Below are positions 60,181 through 64,000 of a DNA stretch of 64,000 nt, in pieces. Source of the DNA: Serratia proteamaculans. GTDB lineage: Bacteria > Pseudomonadota > Gammaproteobacteria > Enterobacterales > Enterobacteriaceae. The DNA is taken from assembly GCF_008830365.1 (NCBI RefSeq), contig NZ_WBKI01000001.1, positions 1,116,001-1,180,000 on the forward strand, given 5' to 3'. The notes under the pieces are model-generated. The model was not told where the DNA came from. It saw only the letters and a program-made list of their open reading frames with translations, and did not search any database. How positions within the stretch are numbered: position 1 is the stretch's first letter; the number at the start of each line of letters is the position of its first letter. The position numbers were made by a program, and so were the translations under genes.

Positions 60181-60197
60181 TAAACGAAGTTTAACCT
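60181..60197 (-). promoter_or_regulatory. PhoP-box-like repeat upstream of mgrB
   Basis: On the minus strand AGGTTA-AACTT-CGTTTA resembles the PhoP direct repeat (T/G)GTTTA-N5-(T/G)GTTTA, 4/6 and 5/6 matches. A possible -10 (TAGCAT) follows about 12 bases later. It lies about 45 bases upstream of mgrB. Confidence 0.55.
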
Positions 60198-60301
60198 GTC
60201 GTTTAGAAACCGGCTTGAGGGCTACTTTTCAGATTGTTACCATTGCCCCCTTCTCCGGAGCGTGGCTATATCGCAACGACGATAAATAACAAGGAGTCAC
60301 A

Positions 60302-60535
60302 ATGGGTAAGTTGGTGAAATGGGCAGTGCTGCTGGCAGTAGTGTATGGGGTGTTTTTGTTCTCGGGCTATGGCGTGTTGGTCGGCAGCAATAAAAACGTC
60401 GGTGGGCTGGGATTGCAGTGTAAGTACATGACAGCACGCAACCTGGTGATCGCCCAGTATCTGCATGGTGATAACGGCGTGATTGGCGTGGCCGATTGCC
60501 CGTTGTTCAAGAAAGTCGAAACGGTGGTGGATTAA
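60302..60535 (+). CDS. yobH: YobH family protein
   Basis: 77 residues matching E. coli YobH: an N-terminal membrane or signal helix (LVKWAVLLAVVYGVFLFSGYG), then VLVGSNKNVGGLGLQCKYMTAR and IGVADCPLFKKVETVVD with two conserved cysteines that may form a disulfide outside the cytoplasm. Function unknown. Strong AAGGAGTCACA site. Divergent from mgrB, as in E. coli. Confidence 0.92.
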   Translation: MGKLVKWAVLLAVVYGVFLFSGYGVLVGSNKNVGGLGLQCKYMTARNLVIAQYLHGDNGVIGVADCPLFKKVETVVD

Positions 60536-60549
60536 TCACCACCGCTAAG

Positions 60550-60573
60550 AACCGTCGCTCAGCGGCGGTTTCC
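60550..60573. terminator. Terminator after yobH
   Basis: Nine-base stem AACCGTCGC/GCGGCGGTT (one G-T pair) with TCA loop, followed by TTCCCC, between convergent genes. Confidence 0.65.
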
Positions 60574-60576
60574 CCA

Positions 60577-60816
60577 TTAGCTGCGGGTAAACTTCATCTC
60601 AATCAGTGCAATCGCTTTTTCAATCGCCCGCCGGGTCACGGGATCGGCACCGGCTGGGTGAGTGGTAAAATCGATGCTCTTCAACTGGCTTGCCATCTTG
60701 TCCCGCACTTCGGTGGGGGCGATAACATCGATAACGTCCAGGATTTGTTTGATCACCAATTGGCAGGCCACCAGGTCGGAAGCCAATTCCTGATCGTTGC
60801 TCAGCATGTCGGACAT
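60577..60816 (-). CDS. Small helical protein, weakly like YecF/DUF2594
   Basis: 79 residues from the ATG with AAGGAAAGGAATT upstream. Helical and amphipathic: [40 protein letters not shown]. The start NDQELA and the pattern of hydrophobic residues recall DUF2594 (YecF), but likeness is weak. No membrane segment. Convergent with yobH. Confidence 0.72.
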   Translation of the reverse strand: MSDMLSNDQELASDLVACQLVIKQILDVIDVIAPTEVRDKMASQLKSIDFTTHPAGADPVTRRAIEKAIALIEMKFTRS

Positions 60817-61017
60817 AATTCCTTTCCTTCTTAATTCAGACGCCGCACAGAATAGCATGCCACCTGAGGCTTTACCGCCTCCTGGTCGTTTGCCGCTGAA
60901 TTTTCAACGATGTTGCGCATTGGCTGCCAAAACGCCCGGTTGAATTGACCTATACTTGAGCCTTGAGCGGCACGCTTTTCGGCGCAACCCTCAGCCACAA
61001 CCCAACAGGAGAAAGTT

Positions 61018-61230
61018 ATGGCAAACCACAATGTGAAATCCTGGGCTACTGTGCGTGAAACTTCGGTGGAGATCGCCGAGGCTATTTTTGAACTGGCAAA
61101 AAACGATGAGGTTCTGGCACAAAAAATCTGGGAAGAAGGCAGTGACGAAGCGTTGCAAATGGCCTTTGCCAAAACCAGCGCCGACCAACTGTACTGGGGT
61201 GAAGAAACCGTGGAACGGAAAAACGTTTAA
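61018..61230 (+). CDS. yccJ: YccJ family protein
   Basis: 70 residues matching E. coli Ycc[49 protein letters not shown] and the terminal [12 protein letters not shown]. In E. coli yccJ is downstream of wrbA in the general stress response; wrbA is not here. Function unknown. AGGAGAAAGTT site and a terminator downstream. Confidence 0.92.
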   Translation: MANHNVKSWATVRETSVEIAEAIFELAKNDEVLAQKIWEEGSDEALQMAFAKTSADQLYWGEETVERKNV

Positions 61231-61249
61231 TCGGCTAATGCTCAGCAAT

Positions 61250-61283
61250 AAAAAGCCCGGGTCACTCTGTGCCCAGGCTTTTT
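61250..61283. terminator. Bidirectional terminator after yccJ
   Basis: Stem AAAAAGCC-GGG/CCC-GGCTTTTT with one mismatch; T runs on both strands. It also lies downstream of the 37-residue frame on the minus strand. Confidence 0.85.
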
Positions 61284-61328
61284 CGGTAGTCTGTCAAACC
61301 CCATTGGGGGTCATATTCTGCCCTGATA

Positions 61329-61442
61329 TCACGGCTCTTCACCTCCCACACCTTCCGCATTATTCATTCTCATCACCGGTGTCACCATAAAAGCGGCCAC
61401 ACCTACAATTACAACCAGAGTAATAATCACTGTCATTAACAT
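61329..61442 (-). CDS. Predicted 37-residue single-helix membrane protein
   Basis: ATG with GGGGTGATCGC directly before it opens a 37-codon frame. One hydrophobic helix (MTVIITLVVIVGVAAFMVTPVM) is followed by a polar, acidic end (RMNNAEGVGGEEP). A bidirectional terminator lies 46 bases beyond its stop. No family is recognised, and expression is unproven. Confidence 0.5.
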   Translation of the reverse strand: MLMTVIITLVVIVGVAAFMVTPVMRMNNAEGVGGEEP

Positions 61443-61499
61443 GCGATCACCCCATCAACGCTGAATTGTCACGGCTGGATCTGCTTGGGTTGTTATGTG

Positions 61500-61628
61500 T
61501 TGCGATCTGACCCACTTTGGTGCCGGCAGTAGTGGGCAATCTCAGATTAGCCGGTTTTCCTTCCGGCTGACAAGCCACCTGACGATGGTTTTTCCGAATA
61601 ATTTAGCCTCGGTGTCGGTGGCTTTTTT
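61500..61628 (+). ncRNA. Candidate structured RNA with intrinsic terminator upstream of the MarA-like gene
   Basis: Stacked inverted repeats: ATCTGA-CCCACT ... AGTGGG-caatc-TCAGAT (61505-61547), AGCCGG/CCGGCT (61549-61568), and AAGCCACC-GAC/GTC-GGTGGCTT followed by six T (61572-61628). No open frame fits. It could be an independent small RNA or an attenuator-type leader of the downstream regulator. The 5' end is not known. Confidence 0.45.
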
Positions 61629-61687
61629 GTCCGTGGCGGCAAGTTGTGTATACTTCAGCGCTATGTAGATCTCACACAGACGCACTG

Positions 61688-62074
61688 ATGATACAAGAAC
61701 ATCACCTCTCATTAGTCTGCGCCCTCAGTAAATGGGTCGAAACTCACCTTGGAAGAGTGATCCATCTCGAAGAGCTGGCCGAATACTCCGGCTACTCTCT
61801 GTGGCACATGCAGAAGCTGTTCAAAGAAGCGACCGGGATTTCGCTGGGCAAATACATCCGTGAGCGCAGACTGGCCGGCGCGGTTTACCAGTTGCGTAGC
61901 AGTGACGCTTCTATTTTCGACATCGCCCTCGATTTTGGTTTTGGCTCACAGTCACATTTCACTTATATGTTCAGAAAGCGGTTCGATATCACGCCTTATG
62001 ATTTTCGTCAGGATTTAAGCGTGGATTTGCACATCGCCCCGCCGCTGCACGTCATTCATCAGAAGACCGCCTGA
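61688..62074 (+). CDS. MarA/SoxS-type AraC-family regulator
   Basis: 128 residues, the size of MarA/SoxS/RamA, with two helix-turn-helix motifs and no effector domain. The first (HLEELAEYSGYSLWHMQKLFKEATGISLGKYIRERR) and the second (IFDIALDFGFGSQSHFTYMFRKRFDITPYDFR) match the AraC signature. Such proteins switch on drug efflux and stress genes. Started at ATG 61688; an in-frame GTG at 61646 has no better site and no conservation. A candidate structured RNA with terminator ends 59 bases upstream. Confidence 0.87.
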   Translation: MIQEHHLSLVCALSKWVETHLGRVIHLEELAEYSGYSLWHMQKLFKEATGISLGKYIRERRLAGAVYQLRSSDASIFDIALDFGFGSQSHFTYMFRKRFDITPYDFRQDLSVDLHIAPPLHVIHQKTA

Positions 62075-62102
62075 CCGCTTTCCCGCCGCCGTCAACGGCG
62101 GG

Positions 62103-62456
62103 CTAATGCGCCCAAAGGACCACCACCAGCCCCACTAACGCGGGCAGCGCCTGCACCCTGAGGATTTTACGGCTGGCCGTCAGCCCGCCAAACACGCCCG
62201 CCACCAGCACACAGCCGAGGAAGAACAGCTGCACCGTCGGATCGTTGCGCCAGACACCCCAGGCCAGTCCTGCCGCCAGAAAACCGTTATACAGCCCCTG
62301 ATTGGCTGCCAGCACCCGCGTTGCCGCAGCAAACTCTGCGGTGGTAGCAAACACTCGCCTGCCAGTAGGTTTCTGCCAAAGGAACATTTCCAGGATCAGG
62401 ATATACAAATGGATCGCGGCAATTAACAACACGATTATATTAGAAAGAATTATCAT
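62103..62456 (-). CDS. DUF1304 small membrane protein
   Basis: 117 residues with four hydrophobic helices: NIIVLLIAAIHLYILILEMFLW, NGFLAAGLAWGVW, QLFFLGCVLVAGVFGGL and ALPALVGLVVVLWAH. The sequence TRVLAANQGLYNGFLAAGL is the DUF1304 signature. Function unknown. Convergent with the MarA-like gene, 28 bases away. Confidence 0.85.
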   Translation of the reverse strand: MIILSNIIVLLIAAIHLYILILEMFLWQKPTGRRVFATTAEFAAATRVLAANQGLYNGFLAAGLAWGVWRNDPTVQLFFLGCVLVAGVFGGLTASRKILRVQALPALVGLVVVLWAH

Positions 62457-62530
62457 TTTTTTTACGGGGTTAATCTGGGATTAGGTTTAACCAGTATAAC
62501 CGCACTCAGAATATTGCGAATAATTCGGCA

Positions 62531-62555
62531 TAAAAAAACCCGCCGTAGCGGGTTT
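62531..62555 (-). terminator. Terminator of the 33-residue membrane protein gene
   Basis: Stem AAACCCGC/GCGGGTTT with CGTA loop; on the minus strand it is followed by seven T, 19 bases after the small frame's stop. Confidence 0.8.
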
Positions 62556-62574
62556 ATTGCATAATCATTCAGAG

Positions 62575-62676
62575 TTAGTTTAGTGCGACAACCAACATGG
62601 CTGCGATGGTGATCCAAAACGCCGCCGTTGCAATAACAACATGGGATAATCTTGCACGATAGAGTACTTGGCTCAT
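62575..62676 (-). CDS. Predicted 33-residue single-helix membrane protein
   Basis: ATG with GAGGT(CATT) upstream opens a 33-codon frame: a short basic start (MSQVLYRARLSH) and a hydrophobic helix (VVIATAAFWITIAAMLVVAL). It is followed 19 bases later by a strong terminator on the same strand, forming a self-contained unit. It faintly recalls YnhF-type small membrane proteins, which also end in Ala-Leu-His/Asn. No family is assigned. Confidence 0.62.
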   Translation of the reverse strand: MSQVLYRARLSHVVIATAAFWITIAAMLVVALN

Positions 62677-62882
62677 AATGACCTCACAGGCTTCTGACTA
62701 GCGGTGGCAACATCACTTCTTGATGATTTATCTTAATCCACTGCTCCGACCTTTTATTTGCGCCAGATCACTATTTACCAGATAAACTATATTTACGCCA
62801 AAACATGGAATTTCGATCACATTAATTTAACGTTAATAGAGCGAAATGAATAAAACCATTAGTTTGTTATAGCCTGATGATA

Positions 62883-63824
62883 TCAAACATCGCTCCAGGG
62901 CAGGCGGGGTGCGGTCATACGTTGACCATAATAGCCGCTAACTTCGGGAAAACGTGTATTCCCCTGTTCCCAGTCACGTTGCGCCTGAGTAATCTCCTGC
63001 TTGTTGTGACCGACAAAGTTCCACCAAATGAGAATCTCTTCGTTTAAAGGTAGTCCGCCGATTAATAATGCACGGCTGCCCTTCCTGGCATGTAACTCGA
63101 TACGGTTAAGATTCCTACCTAAATAGGCAAACTCATCAGGTGAAAATTTTTCATCATTAACCTCAAATGCACCAATAAGGGGCAAAAATCCTATTTCAAA
63201 GTCCTCTCGCAGAGGTAATTGCAAATAGCCATCGGCTAGCCATTCCAAATCAATGGCGATTAAAGGCGAAAGAGTGAACACCGGGGAACGATATTTTTCA
63301 AACTCGCCCACCAACAAAGTGTGCCTGACCCCATCGCGTTGCCAGCACGGCAAATCAGGATAATGATCGAAGCGTGGTGCCATATTGGCATGTTCGGCAG
63401 GTAACGCGATCCACAATTGCGCGGCGTGTAAACGCCGCTGTTCGCCCGTTGACTGCTCGGTATGCGCGATACCCTGCCCTGCAGTCATCAGATTGACCTG
63501 CCCGGGACGTATCACCTGTTCACTGCCCAGGCTGTCACGGTGTAGCACTTCACCTTCAATCATCCAGGTAAAGGTTTGCAGGCCGATATGCGGATGCGGC
63601 CCGACGTCCATCCCCTGCGAGGAGCCACTGAATACCGACGGACCGGCATGGTCGAGAAAGCACCAGGCCCCCACGGTACGGCGTTCACGGGTAGGCAAGG
63701 CCCGATTGATCTCAATGCCGCCGACTTCGGCGTTGCGTACGGCAATGCGTTGGATCTGACGGATGCCGTCAACCACAGGACAATCACGGGAAGATGAAGT
63801 ATGAGTTGGGCGGGAATTGCTCAT
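62883..63824 (-). CDS. Pirin family protein
   Basis: 313 residues from the ATG with GGAGG nine bases upstream; the frame runs 52 codons further without homology. Bicupin with the pirin signature: CFLDHAGPSVFSGSSQGMDVGPHPHIGLQTFTWMIEGEVLHRDSLG, where HPHIG gives metal-ligand histidines, and GQGIAHTEQS. Some pirins (YhhW) oxidise quercetin; others bind metabolic enzymes. No clear partner nearby. Confidence 0.88.
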   Translation of the reverse strand: MSNSRPTHTSSSRDCPVVDGIRQIQRIAVRNAEVGGIEINRALPTRERRTVGAWCFLDHAGPSVFSGSSQGMDVGPHPHIGLQTFTWMIEGEVLHRDSLGSEQVIRPGQVNLMTAGQGIAHTEQSTGEQRRLHAAQLWIALPAEHANMAPRFDHYPDLPCWQRDGVRHTLLVGEFEKYRSPVFTLSPLIAIDLEWLADGYLQLPLREDFEIGFLPLIGAFEVNDEKFSPDEFAYLGRNLNRIELHARKGSRALLIGGLPLNEEILIWWNFVGHNKQEITQAQRDWEQGNTRFPEVSGYYGQRMTAPRLPWSDV

Positions 63825-63930
63825 GATAAAACGCCTCCAGAACGTCACACAGATGAGTGAGTAACCGGACGCCAGCTTACCATGAGCCGGCGGCCAGAAC
63901 GTAACCTGGGTGGTATGGGTGATATGAGCG

Positions 63931-64000
63931 CTAAGATGCCTTGATATAGCAGCCTTTGATATCGACTTCATCGCGCGCATGCTTCAGATCGGAGAAGTAA
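63931..64000 (-). CDS. C-terminal fragment of a gene running off the right edge
   Basis: An open minus-strand frame enters from the right edge and stops at TAG (63931), giving the end YFSDLKHARDEVDIKGCYIKAS. Its codon use and position upstream of the pirin gene on the same strand suggest a real gene. The family cannot be told from 22 residues. Confidence 0.45.
   Translation of the reverse strand, partial: YFSDLKHARDEVDIKGCYIKAS

Overview
This window is a piece of an enterobacterial chromosome, most probably Serratia (liquefaciens/proteamaculans/plymuthica-like). The gene order follows the Escherichia coli stretch hexR-pykA-lpxM-mepM-znuACB-ruvBAC-yebC-nudB-aspS-yecDE-yecN-cmoAB-cutC-yecM-argS almost gene for gene. 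It then continues with blocks found at other E. coli loci (murJ-yceM-yceH-rimJ, mdtH-grxB-yceB, yebF/yebG, dbpA, purT-yoaH, pabB-nudL-sdaA-pdeD-yoaE-manXYZ-yobD-mntP-rlmA-cspC-yobF, yebO-mgrB-yobH). The Serratia assignment rests on remembered protein similarity and layout; no search was run.

Layout. 1-2.5 kb: end of hexR and pykA, with a near-perfect HexR operator between them. 2.5-8.5 kb: a leucine-rich-repeat protein, lipid A acylation (lpxM), peptidoglycan endopeptidase (mepM) and the Zur-controlled zinc importer znuA/znuCB. 8.6-14.2 kb: Holliday-junction genes ruvB, ruvA and ruvC, with an SOS box that is also a terminator-like hairpin, then yebC, nudB, aspS and an FmdB-type zinc ribbon. 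14.4-18.2 kb: yecD, yecE, yecN and the tRNA wobble modifiers cmoA-cmoB. 18.2-23 kb: a non-core lipoprotein/coiled-coil-FKBP pair beside AT-rich DNA, cutC, a MalY/PatB-type C-S lyase and yecM. 23-29.5 kb: argS and the minus-strand run rimJ-yceH-yceM-murJ. 29.9-34.6 kb: mdtH, an 82-residue unknown, grxB, a second ABC1/UbiB-type kinase-like protein and yceB.

34.7-42.4 kb: yebF, yqfB and SOS-controlled yebG, dbpA, PurR-controlled purT, yoaH, a WaaH-like glycosyltransferase, pabB-nudL. 42.4-47.7 kb: a perfect CRP site, sdaA, the c-di-GMP phosphodiesterase pdeD and yoaE. 48-53.6 kb: manXYZ, interrupted by an ERIC repeat and followed by a strongly folded RNA ending in a terminator; yobD; mntP behind a yybP-ykoY manganese riboswitch; rlmA. 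53.7-64 kb: a laccase-domain (PgeF-like) protein, cspC-yobF, an insertion relative to E. coli (metallo-hydrolase, basic membrane protein, PheP-like permease, two small phage-like genes), yebO-mgrB-yobH, several very small membrane-protein genes, a MarA-like regulator preceded by a candidate structured RNA, a DUF1304 protein, a pirin and a fragment at the right edge.

The window is mostly housekeeping DNA. The least explained parts are tiny genes below 60 codons (mgrB and yobF are recognisable; three single-helix proteins are not), two candidate structured RNAs, the FKBP/lipoprotein module and the cspC-yebO insertion. No tRNA, rRNA, CRISPR array, integrase or intact insertion sequence was seen.
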